From: UBA2040 sp002384725 | GTDB taxonomy: Bacteria > Bacteroidota > Bacteroidia > Flavobacteriales_D > Crocinitomicaceae | Length of the DNA stretch: 64,000 nucleotides | Reading direction: 5' to 3' | Assembly: GCA_963926475.1 (NCBI GenBank) | Contig: CAWUXE010000006.1 | Coordinates: 151,638 to 215,637 of the forward strand | In this document: positions 34,193-43,199 of the stretch, one piece after another | Numbering within the stretch: position 1 is the first letter of the stretch | Layout of the letters: every line of letters starts with the position of its first letter | Program-made: the position numbers and the translations under genes | The notes under the pieces: model-generated | What the model saw: only the letters and a program-made list of their open reading frames with translations | What the model was told of the DNA's origin: nothing | The model's database searches: none

Positions 34193-34516
34193 ATGATAAA
34201 CGTAACAGAAAGCGCTAAAATTCAAGCTCTTCGCCTGATGGAAGACGAAGGGAAAGACGGTCACTTCATCCGAGTTGGTGTAGAAGGTGGCGGTTGCTCT
34301 GGCTTGATGTACCAATTGGAATTGGACAACACAGACAAGGAAGGCGACAAATCATTTGAAGATAACGGCATTAAAATCGTTGTGGACAAAAAGAGTTTCC
34401 TCTACCTCATCGGAACGACTTTGGATTACTCTGGTGGACTAAACGGGAAAGGTTTTGTCTTTAAAAACCCGAACGCTGATAGAACGTGTGGGTGTGGGGA
34501 GTCTTTCTCTGTTTAA
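34193..34516 (+). CDS. sufA: A-type iron-sulfur carrier protein
   Basis: A 107-aa A-type carrier (SufA/IscA/ErpA family) that receives and hands on Fe-S clusters. The three conserved cysteines are Cys35 in GGGCSGL and Cys99 and Cys101 in CGCGESF. Its position before sufB supports the name SufA, though the family members are hard to tell apart. Confidence 0.88.
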   Translation: MINVTESAKIQALRLMEDEGKDGHFIRVGVEGGGCSGLMYQLELDNTDKEGDKSFEDNGIKIVVDKKSFLYLIGTTLDYSGGLNGKGFVFKNPNADRTCGCGESFSV

Positions 34517-34628
34517 ACACAAAGTCGGCATAAAGGACACTAAGAACCGTGTGCCTAGAAAATAAAAACAAGAGTAAAAACACAATGCCTAATTATTCAT
34601 TTTTAATTATTCATTGTTAATTATACAG

Positions 34629-36077
34629 ATGGCAAATTACACAGAACACGAATTAGCAAAGGACATTGAAGAACAAGAATACAAGTTTGGTTTCGTTAGC
34701 GATTTAGATTCGGATACAATTCCTATCGGATTGAGCGAAGATGTTATTCGTTTGATTTCATCGAAAAAAGAAGAGCCAGAATGGTTACTTAAGTTTCGTT
34801 TGGATTCATACGCAATTTGGAAAGAAATGACAGAGCCGAATTGGGCGCATGTTCATTATCCAAAACCAGATTTCCAAGCTATTGCTTATTATTCAGCGCC
34901 TAAGCAAACGAAGAAATACGAATCTTGGGACGACGTCGATCCAGAAATGAAGGAGACGATGAAGAAACTTGGGATCTCCATGGAAGAACAAAAACGTTTG
35001 ACCGGAGTTGCCGTTGATTTCGTTGTAGATTCTGTTTCCGTAGCGACTTCGTTTAAAGCAAAATTGAAGGAATTGGGCATTATTTTTTGCTCTTTCTCAG
35101 AAGCTGTTCAGGAACACCCTGAATTGGTTCAAAAATATATGGGGACTGTTGTTCCGAATACCGATAATTTCTACGCAGCATTGAATTCGGCCGTATTTAC
35201 GGACGGTTCTTTCTGTTACATTCCACAAGGAGTGCGTTGCCCGATGGAATTATCGACATATTTCCGAATCAACGAAGGAGGAACAGGACAATTCGAAAGA
35301 ACATTAGTTGTTGCGGACGAAAGTTCATACGTAAGTTACTTGGAAGGTTGCACAGCTCCAATGCGGGATGAGAATCAATTGCATGCGGCAGTCGTTGAAT
35401 TGGTTTCTTTGGACAATGCGGAGATTAAATATTCAACCGTTCAAAACTGGTATCCTGGAAATAAAGAAGGAATTGGTGGAATTTTTAACTTCGTCACGAA
35501 AAGAGGTATTTGTCATACGAACTCTAAAATTTCGTGGACGCAAGTGGAAACAGGTTCAGCTGTAACTTGGAAATATCCTTCTTGTATTTTAAAAGGTGAC
35601 CATTCGATAGGTGAATTTTATTCCGTTGCGGTAACCAACAACTATCAACAAGCAGATACAGGAACGAAAATGATTCACATCGGTAAAAACACGAAAAGTA
35701 CGATTATTTCCAAAGGAATTTCTGCCGGAAAATCGAGCAACAGTTACCGAGGTTTGGTTCAAATTCACAAAGGCGCTCAAAACGCAAGAAATTTCTCTCA
35801 ATGTGATTCTTTGTTGATGACCGATGAATGTGGAGCACATACTTTCCCTTACATCGAATGTAAAAACAGTTCTGCCAAAATAGAACACGAAGCAACGACG
35901 TCAAAAATCGGCGAAGATCAAATCTTCTATTGCAAACAAAGAGGACTCGGCGAAGAAAAAGCGATCAGCTTGATTGTAAACGGATATTGCAAGGAAGTAT
36001 TGAACCAATTGCCAATGGAATTTGCTGTGGAAGCGCAAAAATTGCTGACGATAAGCCTTGAGGGGTCGGTTGGGTAA
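34629..36077 (+). CDS. sufB: Fe-S cluster scaffold subunit SufB
   Basis: A 482-aa SufB, core scaffold of the SufBCD complex that assembles Fe-S clusters in the cytoplasm. Typical stretches: VPNTDNFYAALNSAVFTDGSF, YIPQGVRCPMELSTYFRIN, YLEGCTAP, and near the C-terminus QIFYCKQRGLGEEKA. I chose the ATG at 34629 (MANYTEHELAKD); an upstream in-frame start adds only five residues in an A/T-rich stretch. A 124-nt gap with inverted repeats separates it from sufC. Confidence 0.95.
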   Translation: MANYTEHELAKDIEEQEYKFGFVSDLDSDTIPIGLSEDVIRLISSKKEEPEWLLKFRLDSYAIWKEMTEPNWAHVHYPKPDFQAIAYYSAPKQTKKYESWDDVDPEMKETMKKLGISMEEQKRLTGVAVDFVVDSVSVATSFKAKLKELGIIFCSFSEAVQEHPELVQKYMGTVVPNTDNFYAALNSAVFTDGSFCYIPQGVRCPMELSTYFRINEGGTGQFERTLVVADESSYVSYLEGCTAPMRDENQLHAAVVELVSLDNAEIKYSTVQNWYPGNKEGIGGIFNFVTKRGICHTNSKISWTQVETGSAVTWKYPSCILKGDHSIGEFYSVAVTNNYQQADTGTKMIHIGKNTKSTIISKGISAGKSSNSYRGLVQIHKGAQNARNFSQCDSLLMTDECGAHTFPYIECKNSSAKIEHEATTSKIGEDQIFYCKQRGLGEEKAISLIVNGYCKEVLNQLPMEFAVEAQKLLTISLEGSVG

Positions 36078-36166
36078 TATGGAGTTAGAGTAGTCTGGTC
36101 GAAAAATTTTTACCTGCACATAGGTTTATCCCTCAGTCAGAGATCGAAAAAAAAGGTTGAATGAAA

Positions 36167-36186
36167 GGTCGAAAAAATATTCGACC
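36167..36186. promoter_or_regulatory. Inverted repeat GGTCGAA-N6-TTCGACC before sufC
   Basis: Two perfect 7-bp arms (36167-36173 and 36180-36186) end 15 nt before the sufC ATG. Related GGTCGAAAAA and GATCGAAAAA copies lie upstream in the same gap (about 36098 and 36143). It could be an operator, an RNA hairpin influencing sufC translation, or a mobile intergenic repeat. Confidence 0.35.
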
Positions 36187-36201
36187 TAACAAATAAAAAA
36201 A

Positions 36202-36957
36202 ATGATTAAAATAACAAACTTACACGCCAGCATTGAAGGCAAAGAAATACTAAAAGGATTAAGCCTTGAAGTAAACGCAGGTGAAATTCACGCGATAATG
36301 GGACCCAATGGAGCTGGTAAATCTACCTTGGCTTCCATCCTTGCGGGACGCGAAGAATACGAAATTACGGAAGGTTCTGTCGATTTTGATGGAACGGATT
36401 TATTGGAAATGGGCACCGAAGAAAGAGCACGCGAAGGTTTGTTCTTGGCGTTCCAGTACCCAATTGAAATTCCAGGTGTGTCGAATATCAATTTCTTGCG
36501 TGCTGCTTTGAATGAAATTCGTGAGCACAAGGGTGAAGACCCAATTTCTGCGAAAGAATTTATGGCTTTGGTGAAAGAGAAATCAGCTTTGGTTGAATTG
36601 GACGCCAAATTGGCTTCTCGTTCGGTAAATGAAGGATTCTCCGGAGGTGAGAAAAAACGAAACGAAATTTTCCAAATGGCAATGTTGAACCCGAAGTTGT
36701 CTATTTTGGATGAAACGGATTCTGGTTTGGATATCGATGCCTTGCGTATTGTAGCGAATGGTGTTAACACACTGAAAACTGACAAAAACGCAACTATCGT
36801 CATTACACACTACCAGCGTTTGTTGGATTATATCATTCCTGATTTCGTTCACGTATTGTACGATGGAAGAATTGTGAAAACAGGTGGTAAAGAATTGGCT
36901 TTGGAATTGGAAGAAAAAGGATACGATTGGATTAAGGCGGAATTAAGCGAAGCATAA
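36202..36957 (+). CDS. sufC: Fe-S assembly ATPase SufC
   Basis: A 251-aa soluble ABC-type ATPase of the SufBCD complex. Walker A is GPNGAGKST, the signature is EGFSGGEKKRNE (the SufC form), Walker B is LSILDETDSGLDID, and the switch histidine is in VITHYQRLLDYI. It lies between sufB and sufD as usual. Confidence 0.96.
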   Translation: MIKITNLHASIEGKEILKGLSLEVNAGEIHAIMGPNGAGKSTLASILAGREEYEITEGSVDFDGTDLLEMGTEERAREGLFLAFQYPIEIPGVSNINFLRAALNEIREHKGEDPISAKEFMALVKEKSALVELDAKLASRSVNEGFSGGEKKRNEIFQMAMLNPKLSILDETDSGLDIDALRIVANGVNTLKTDKNATIVITHYQRLLDYIIPDFVHVLYDGRIVKTGGKELALELEEKGYDWIKAELSEA

Positions 36958-37087
36958 TTAATTGCGAATTGGGAATTATTTAATTACGAATTACCCATAT
37001 TCGATAGGATTATTTACCTCCTCCCTTGAGAGAGGGTTGAGATGGGTGTATCACCGCGATATTTGAGAACAACAAGAAGACATTAAA

Positions 37088-38356
37088 ATGAACGCAACAC
37101 TAACAAAAGAAAACGTGGCAACCTTCGCACAAAATTGGACCGAAACTAACCTGCCGTTTTCAAATACATTACTATCTGAAGCCAAAGCCGTTTTGGAGAA
37201 CAATCCGTTCCCGAATACGCGCGCTGAAGCATGGAAATACACTCGTTTGACCAAAATATCTAAGCAAAACTTTATCAGTGCGCAAGGAACGGTGAATGAC
37301 CTTTCGAAATTTAAGGTTTTGAAAAACGCTTCTACATTGGTTTTTATCAATGGACAGTATTCAGAAGAGCTTTCGAATAACCCACCTATTGACGGCGTTG
37401 AAGTTTCATCGATGCGTTCAGCAAATGTGGAAGGTTTAGGTGAAAAAGTGAAATTGGAAGATGAAATTTTCAATGCTTTAAACACCGTATACGCAACCGA
37501 TGGAGCGTACGTTAAAATCGCTGCGGGAAAACAAATAGATCAAACGATTCAAGTTTTATTTATCCAATCGGGTGAACAAACACACAGTCAAATTCGCAAC
37601 CGCGTTGTGGCTGAAAAAGGGTCCAATGCAAAAGTATTGATGGCGTATTTTTCTGATGATGCAAACGGTTGTTTTTCGAATGTGGTGACGGAAGTCGAAG
37701 TGGGCGAAAATGCATATTTGGACATCGATAAATTGCAGTTGGAAAACGAAACGGCTTTACAAATTGCGTCGGAATACGTTACCCAAGGAAGAGATTCACA
37801 TTTTGATATCAATACAATTACCCTGAACGGTTTGTTGGTTCGCAACGGGCTGAACATCGATGTGGACGGACAGAATTGTGAAACGCATCTCAACGGAATG
37901 TACTTGACCAAGGACAGGCAACATGTCGATAATCATACAATCGTTGACCATTTGAAACCCAATTGTGAGTCATTCGAATTGTACAAAGGAGTAATGAACG
38001 ACAACTCAACGGGCGTCTTCAATGGTAAAGTTTTTGTGCGAAAAGATTCACAGAAAATCAATGCATATCAATCGAACGGAAATGTTCTTTTGAGCGACAA
38101 CGCCACAATCAACTCTAAGCCCGAATTGGAAATATACGCGGACGACGTGAAATGTTCGCATGGTTCGACGACTGGACAATTGGACGAAGAAGCGATTTTC
38201 TATTTTAGAACACGTGGCATCTCTAAAAAAGCAGCAAGAGAAATGATGATTTCTGCGTTTGTTGGCGATGTAATGGCGAAGATTACGAATGAAGAAGTAT
38301 TGGCTTTTGTACAAAATGTATTGTCCGAACGCTTTGGATTTGACGCTTTGGATTAA
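37088..38356 (+). CDS. sufD: Fe-S assembly subunit SufD
   Basis: A 422-aa SufD, partner of SufB and SufC. Typical features are the N-terminal PNTRAEAWKYTRL and the C-terminal ADDVKCSHGSTTGQLDEEAIFYFRTRG followed by AREMMISAF. It is the last suf gene; sufS and sufE are not in the window. A strong terminator follows 23 nt after the stop codon. Confidence 0.94.
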   Translation: MNATLTKENVATFAQNWTETNLPFSNTLLSEAKAVLENNPFPNTRAEAWKYTRLTKISKQNFISAQGTVNDLSKFKVLKNASTLVFINGQYSEELSNNPPIDGVEVSSMRSANVEGLGEKVKLEDEIFNALNTVYATDGAYVKIAAGKQIDQTIQVLFIQSGEQTHSQIRNRVVAEKGSNAKVLMAYFSDDANGCFSNVVTEVEVGENAYLDIDKLQLENETALQIASEYVTQGRDSHFDINTITLNGLLVRNGLNIDVDGQNCETHLNGMYLTKDRQHVDNHTIVDHLKPNCESFELYKGVMNDNSTGVFNGKVFVRKDSQKINAYQSNGNVLLSDNATINSKPELEIYADDVKCSHGSTTGQLDEEAIFYFRTRGISKKAAREMMISAFVGDVMAKITNEEVLAFVQNVLSERFGFDALD

Positions 38357-38378
38357 GCACATATTTTAATAGAATTTC

Positions 38379-38413
38379 AAAAGAGCCATCTCGATAGATT
38401 CGGCTCTTTTTTT
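38379..38413 (+). terminator. Strong intrinsic terminator of the suf genes
   Basis: AAAAGAGCC (38379-38387) pairs perfectly with GGCTCTTTT (38402-38410) across a 14-nt loop, followed by more Ts. Confidence 0.85.
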
Positions 38414-38587
38414 GTGCACTTTAGTTTTCCCATTATTTACTTTTTTAAGATTTGACAAAGTCTTTCAAGATAATAAACTGTTACTTAACTTTATCTCTTA
38501 AGCGGTAAACATTAGGCTGACGTTTTACACAAATATTTCAATTGGAAAACTATTTAAAATACTTAATGCATGTGAAAATGAACGTAA

Positions 38588-38779
38588 GAAGGAATATCTG
38601 TAGGTAGTGCAATTGGGAGTTTATTTGCTAAAGCATATGGCCTTCGTGGAGGTAATAAAATTATTGAAAAGAAAAAATCAATTATATTTGGTTTTCCGAT
38701 TCCAAATACTAAGGATGACATATTAGAATTTTTATCCATTGCCATACCAAATGCTAAAAAAAGGAAGTATTTGGACTAA
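38588..38779 (+). pseudogene. C-terminal remnant of a decayed gene, unknown family
   Basis: A 63-codon stretch with no start codon follows a TAA at 38585 and ends with TAA at 38777. It reads like real protein: GISVGSAIGSLFAKAYGLRG, then KKKSIIFGFPIPNTKDDILEF. Just upstream another frame (ending KLFKILNACENERKKEYL then TAG) runs into the same place, so one frameshift would join them. I cannot name the family. Confidence 0.35.
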
Positions 38780-38855
38780 ACAAAAGCCGGTTTCAGCCGT
38801 ACTAACTGAAAAAAGAACTTCAGTAAAATATAAATTCGTTTAAAAAAATGATTGT

Positions 38856-40754
38856 ATGCCTAAAGTAAAATTATCTCAAAAGTTAAGGTACCGATTTGAT
38901 AACACCATGAGCCGAGGGCCAGGTGCATTGATCTTGTGGTTAGCCATTCTAACCGTTATAATGATCTTGATCACAACGATAATTGTGCTCATTTTTAGGA
39001 TTTTTCCAGAAGGAGAAAGTTCCTCTATGGAAGTTGGTGAAACTCTTTGGCAAACGTTAATGCGTGCGATGGATGCAGGGACAGTGGCAGGGGATTCTGG
39101 ATGGGGATTTCGTTTGATCATGTTCCTTGTAACGCTTGGAGGTATTTTTATTCTATCTACTTTAATTGGTATACTGAGTTCAGGAATTGATGAACGATTG
39201 CAAGAACTCAGAAAAGGTAGAAGTTTCGTAGTTGAGAAAAATCATCAGTTGGTCTTAGGCTGGAATTCTCAGATTTTTACAATTATTGATGAATTGGCAG
39301 CAGCTAATGAAAATCAGAAAAAGCCAAGAATTGTAGTAATGGCTAAAGAGGATAAAACCATGATGGAAGATGCCATTCGTGAAAAATGTGAAAACTTGAG
39401 AAATACAAAAGTTATTTGCAGGAATGGTGATCCTACTGATATCAATGACCTGAATATTGTCAATTTAAATGAAACTAAAAGTATTGTGGTACTTTCAACA
39501 GAAAATTCACCTTATGCGGATGCTCAAACTATAAAGGTGCTTTTGGCCGTCATCAACCATCCTGAAAGGGGTAGACAACCGTTTCATGTGGTGGCACAAA
39601 TGAGACAACAAAAGAATATTCTTGCCGGGAAAATCGTAGGAAAAGATGAAGTTGAATTGATGCTGACCGATGATCTGGTCTCAAGGATCATGGTTCAAAC
39701 TTGTCGTCAATCAGGTCTAAGTATTGTTTATTCTGAAATTACTGGTTTTGACGGAGATGAAATCTATATAATAGAAGAAACTGAGCTGACTGGTAAAACG
39801 TTAGGAGATATTATTTTCAAATTCAATGATAGTTCGGTGATCGGTCTGCAATATCCTGATGGAACCGTTAAGTTGAATCCCTCTATGGACACTGTTTTAG
39901 AGAAAGGCAGTAAGCTCGTTGCAATAACAGAAGATGATGACACACTTATTATCAATGCGCCAGCCGCAAAAATTAATGAGGATGGTATCGTATTTGTTGA
40001 GGAAGAAAAACCTTCCGTTGAACGCACATTGATTTTGAGTTGGAACAACAAAGGGCCTGCTATTCTGCGTGAGATGAGTTCTTATGTGCTAGCCGGTTCT
40101 GAATTATTAATTGTTTCGGCTCATGAAAATATAGATGAAGAGTACAAGAAAATGACAATCTCAAGTAATTTGAAAATAGATTTTAGGATTGCTGATACAA
40201 CAGATAGAGAAGTTTTAGAAAGTCTCAATGTACATGAGTTCACGCAGATCATTGTATTAAGTAACACGCGCATATTGAATGTGCAGGAGGCAGATTCTCA
40301 AACGCTAATAACGCTCCTTCATTTGCGTGATCTGTTAGATATGAAAAGCGCACAGGTAAGAATTGTGAGTGAGATCATGGATTTGAGAAACCGAGAATTA
40401 GCAAGCGTAACTAAAGCAGATGATTTTGTTGTAAGTGATAAATTAATCTCTCAATTAGTTTCACAAGTGAGTGAATCGAAAGAACTGGTTAATGTGTTTA
40501 ACGATATGTTTGATGCAGATGGATCAGAGATTTATTTAAAACCGATTAGTAATTATGTAAAAACGGATGTTGAGATGGATTTCTTTACTGTGCTAGAAAG
40601 TGCAAAAAGGCAAGGGCAAATAGCGATTGGATATCGTATCATGTCAAAACAATTTGAAAAGGATTCGAGTTATGGTGTTGTTGTGAATCCGGTTAAAACA
40701 AATAAAATGACCTTTAACACTTCTGACAAAATCATTGTGCTCGCAGAGGATTAA
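38856..40754 (+). CDS. CASTOR/POLLUX-like ion channel with RCK-type domains
   Basis: A 632-aa membrane protein resembling the bacterial relatives of the plant nuclear-envelope channels CASTOR and POLLUX (DMI1). Membrane helix about 26-48, a pore-loop region containing MDAGTVAGDSGW (where the plant filter reads ADAG), and a second helix (LIMFLVTLGGIFILSTLIGIL). Then two Rossmann-like regulatory halves: HQLVLGWNSQIFTIIDEL onward, and a second beginning RTLILSWNNKGPAILREM. This is the usual one-pore-unit, double-RCK layout, so a tetramer is expected. Ion selectivity and ligand are unknown; potassium or calcium handling is possible. It is a single-gene unit. Confidence 0.75.
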   Translation: MPKVKLSQKLRYRFDNTMSRGPGALILWLAILTVIMILITTIIVLIFRIFPEGESSSMEVGETLWQTLMRAMDAGTVAGDSGWGFRLIMFLVTLGGIFILSTLIGILSSGIDERLQELRKGRSFVVEKNHQLVLGWNSQIFTIIDELAAANENQKKPRIVVMAKEDKTMMEDAIREKCENLRNTKVICRNGDPTDINDLNIVNLNETKSIVVLSTENSPYADAQTIKVLLAVINHPERGRQPFHVVAQMRQQKNILAGKIVGKDEVELMLTDDLVSRIMVQTCRQSGLSIVYSEITGFDGDEIYIIEETELTGKTLGDIIFKFNDSSVIGLQYPDGTVKLNPSMDTVLEKGSKLVAITEDDDTLIINAPAAKINEDGIVFVEEEKPSVERTLILSWNNKGPAILREMSSYVLAGSELLIVSAHENIDEEYKKMTISSNLKIDFRIADTTDREVLESLNVHEFTQIIVLSNTRILNVQEADSQTLITLLHLRDLLDMKSAQVRIVSEIMDLRNRELASVTKADDFVVSDKLISQLVSQVSESKELVNVFNDMFDADGSEIYLKPISNYVKTDVEMDFFTVLESAKRQGQIAIGYRIMSKQFEKDSSYGVVVNPVKTNKMTFNTSDKIIVLAED

Positions 40755-40846
40755 TTAAAGACTTTTTTAGTAATTCTTGCCCGGACCTGACCGTAAATTA
40801 AGTTTTTCAACTAAGACATTTGAAAGCTTTAAATTGTCCGTAATGG

Positions 40847-41374
40847 TTAAATCGATCGATCGAAGTCTTTTATCAAAACGGCAATATCGCTCACCATTTG
40901 GTCGCGTTGTTTGTCTTTTCCTTTTTCGGTTTCTAAGTATTCTTTCAAGTACAATTGAGACTCCAACGTTTGACTTTCCTCAAAAGGACCTTCCAAATTG
41001 TCGATTATCGTCATACATTCAAATGCCTCAAGGAAACTTCCGTCACATGCAATGGCGACAAAATCAGCTAAAAATGGCGTGTAATCCAGTTTGGATTGCC
41101 ACATTGTATTCAATAAATCTTGGCGAACTTTTTCAAATTTCTCATCACGAATCACTTCGATCATTTCCTTCGTTGCACTAGAATCACTTAATTTGGATAA
41201 AAACTCAACTATTTTTCCGTTGATTTTTTCGCTTTTGTTCTCTAAATATAATTCGCACAAGGGACGGATAACAGATGCATCTCCATCACCTTCGAGAAGT
41301 ACAATTGTTTTGATTACTTTTTTTTCATCTTTTTGAAAAAGATCTGAAACGAGCTGTTTTATTTTACTTGACAT
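40847..41374 (-). CDS. HEAT-repeat-like conserved protein, function unknown
   Basis: A 175-aa, probably cytoplasmic, all-helical acidic protein with HEAT-like units (for example SVIRPLCELYLENKSEKINGK spread over two helices, and ATKEMIEVIRDEKFEKVRQDLL). I think it is conserved in flavobacteria but cannot give a function. It is convergent with the channel gene and divergent from the solute-binding lipoprotein gene. Confidence 0.65.
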   Translation of the reverse strand: MSSKIKQLVSDLFQKDEKKVIKTIVLLEGDGDASVIRPLCELYLENKSEKINGKIVEFLSKLSDSSATKEMIEVIRDEKFEKVRQDLLNTMWQSKLDYTPFLADFVAIACDGSFLEAFECMTIIDNLEGPFEESQTLESQLYLKEYLETEKGKDKQRDQMVSDIAVLIKDFDRSI

Positions 41375-41424
41375 GCCTTTTGAGCTGATTTTTCAACAAA
41401 AGTAGGACATTTAACCGTTTTTTC

Positions 41425-41453
41425 TTGGAATATGACGAAAGAAAATATCTTTG
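41425..41453 (+). promoter_or_regulatory. Promoter of the solute-binding lipoprotein gene
   Basis: TTG at 41425-41427 and TATCTTTG at 41446-41453 are 18 nt apart. The -7 element ends 8 nt before the ATG at 41462. Confidence 0.6.
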
Positions 41454-41461
41454 CATAAGAA

Positions 41462-42340
41462 ATGAAATTTCATCTAGGATATTTATTGATTTTGACAGCC
41501 CTCGTTCTGCTGAATTCAAGCTGTGTTGAAAAAGCAAAACCTGCTTCACTTCAAATCATTCGGGTATATACGGATTACCCAAAATCATTTGACGTCTATT
41601 CTTTTCGCGATTTTGGGCGTAAGGAACATATCCAGGTTCTCCTTTACCATAAATCAACAGACGCGATTATCAAGCAAATCAATGAAAGAAAATGGCAAAG
41701 CGGTGTTGATATTGTGGTATTTAAAAATGCGATGGATTTGGAACGTCTAAGATCAATTGGCGCAATTACTCCTCCGAAAAGCGACACTTTGTTTTACCAA
41801 CCGATTTTGATAGATCCGTATGTCTTCCATTTCCCTTTTGACACTATTCCCTTATTTAGTAGTTACAGTAAGGTTTTTAGAAATGACTTAGTGAAAATAG
41901 ATCCTAACGCAATCCGCGATGAGCGAGAATGGAGCAACTTAATAGGTGGTTTAATTCAAAAATATCCAAAGATAAGTCCTCAAAAGATTTATGACAAAAT
42001 ATTGCGAACAGATTTATTAGAAAAAGAGGGTATTAAGCAGTTACAAATTATTCCTTACAGTTTGGTGAAAGGGAAAATGAAAATCACTTTTCCAGATCAA
42101 TATAATAAAGGAACTGTAGGGAAAATTGGCGGAATGGCTATTGTAAAGCAGGCGAAATACAGTGCAAATGCACGTATATTATATAAATATTGTCTGCAAA
42201 AATGGTGGCGTAAAAAATTGGCAGCCAAATTGAAATTATTCCCTTTTGTAGATGAAATGAAAGACAATTTGAGCAACACCCTTTTGTACAACGAGGTTAT
42301 AAAAAACTGGGAATTTATTAAAAAGGTGCAAAAACCTTAA
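41462..42340 (+). CDS. Solute-binding lipoprotein (ABC-type, family 1-like)
   Basis: A 292-aa predicted lipoprotein (lipobox ending NSSC near residue 21). The mature part resembles family 1 extracellular solute-binding proteins of the iron(III)/FutA kind: IIRVYTDYPKSF at the start, VDIVVFKNAMDLERLRSIGAI for the first lobe, EREWSNLIGG, and GKIGGMAIVKQAKYSANARIL for the region lining the cleft. No permease or ATPase gene lies nearby, so it is an orphan. The ligand is unknown; ferric iron is only a guess. Confidence 0.65.
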   Translation: MKFHLGYLLILTALVLLNSSCVEKAKPASLQIIRVYTDYPKSFDVYSFRDFGRKEHIQVLLYHKSTDAIIKQINERKWQSGVDIVVFKNAMDLERLRSIGAITPPKSDTLFYQPILIDPYVFHFPFDTIPLFSSYSKVFRNDLVKIDPNAIRDEREWSNLIGGLIQKYPKISPQKIYDKILRTDLLEKEGIKQLQIIPYSLVKGKMKITFPDQYNKGTVGKIGGMAIVKQAKYSANARILYKYCLQKWWRKKLAAKLKLFPFVDEMKDNLSNTLLYNEVIKNWEFIKKVQKP

Positions 42341-42795
42341 TTCAAGAAAACCATTTCGGTATTTTATACATATCTTTCATATCAACAAATCGAATATGAA
42401 TGTGGGTGCGCCTACTACATCTTTACAAAATAAACAACTTTATAGCTTTATCCTATGCAGGCTTGCATCATTTTTGACCCTTTCCTTTGATATTTTATCT
42501 TTTCTGAATTTAAACATTTGGGTTTCGCATTCGCGCTCCCCCTATTTGGAGTTTACACAATCGTTTTTTGAAATTATTTGGTTGGCTGAGATGACGACCT
42601 ATTTGAAATACATAAACAACGCAATCATCATTAAAGGTGCTTTCAGCAATCAGCTATTGACTCCATTAAAAACAGTCCAAATAGAACCCGTTTTAAAATT
42701 ATGCAGACTTACTTTGATTCGTGTGAATTTCGCATTAGATGGCATCCAACACGGCTATTTTTCTTTTACGAATCAAACTGGATTTCAGATGTTAA
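42341..42795. other. Region between the lipoprotein gene and rnpB; doubtful reading frame
   Basis: A plus-strand frame of 143 codons (42396-42827) is open but runs through the rnpB terminator into the RNA gene, has no promoter and does not resemble a known protein. On the minus strand, downstream of rnpB, short protein-like stretches are broken by stops. I regard it as non-coding or decayed. Confidence 0.35.
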
Positions 42796-43160
42796 AAAAA
42801 AGGCAAGCCATAAGCCGGGTTCTGTAATCCGCAAAACGAATTGTCTATCATTTCTCTAGTCCCGACATCACTATCGGGTTCAATCGATCTACCCTCCAAG
42901 ATCGGGCGAGCAGCCCTCAAGCCTTGGTTTACATGATCTTTCAGTCCGTAAGGTTTACCTTGCGTATTTTATCACTAAAATACCGGTGGGCTCTTACCCC
43001 ACCCTTTCACCTTTTCTCCGCATCTTCATGCAGAGTAGTTTACTTTCTGTTGCACTTTCTGTTCCCGCCAAAACGAGACCTTCCTGTTAGGAAGTACGGT
43101 GCTCTATACTGCCCAGACTTTCCTCTGACACACATGTTGCCAGCGATAGACTGACTTGCC
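42796..43160 (-). ncRNA. rnpB: RNase P RNA, bacterial type A
   Basis: The catalytic RNA of RNase P. On the minus strand the conserved block GAGGAAAGTCTGGGC (43125-43111) follows the 5' end, and the conserved 3' end ACAGAACCCGGCTTAT lies at 42825-42810. The P1 helix is formed by GGCAAG (43160-43155) and CTTGCC (42807-42802), followed by a T-run that doubles as terminator. A TACCTTTG promoter element lies just upstream. Several open frames crossing this RNA are spurious. Confidence 0.93.
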
Positions 43161-43166
43161 TTTGTG

Positions 43167-43174
43167 CAAAGGTA
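43167..43174 (-). promoter_or_regulatory. rnpB -7 promoter element TACCTTTG
   Basis: TACCTTTG on the minus strand ends 6 nt before the first base of the P1 helix, so it fixes the 5' end of the RNA near 43160. Confidence 0.6.
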
Positions 43175-43199
43175 GATAATTTATAAGATGTAATTGATT

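Noticed and set aside
42396..42827. 143-codon plus-strand reading frame beside RNase P RNA
   Set aside because: It runs into the rnpB terminator and the conserved 3' end of the RNA, has no promoter and resembles no known protein.
42924..43154. 76-codon plus-strand frame
   Set aside because: It lies entirely within RNase P RNA on the opposite strand.
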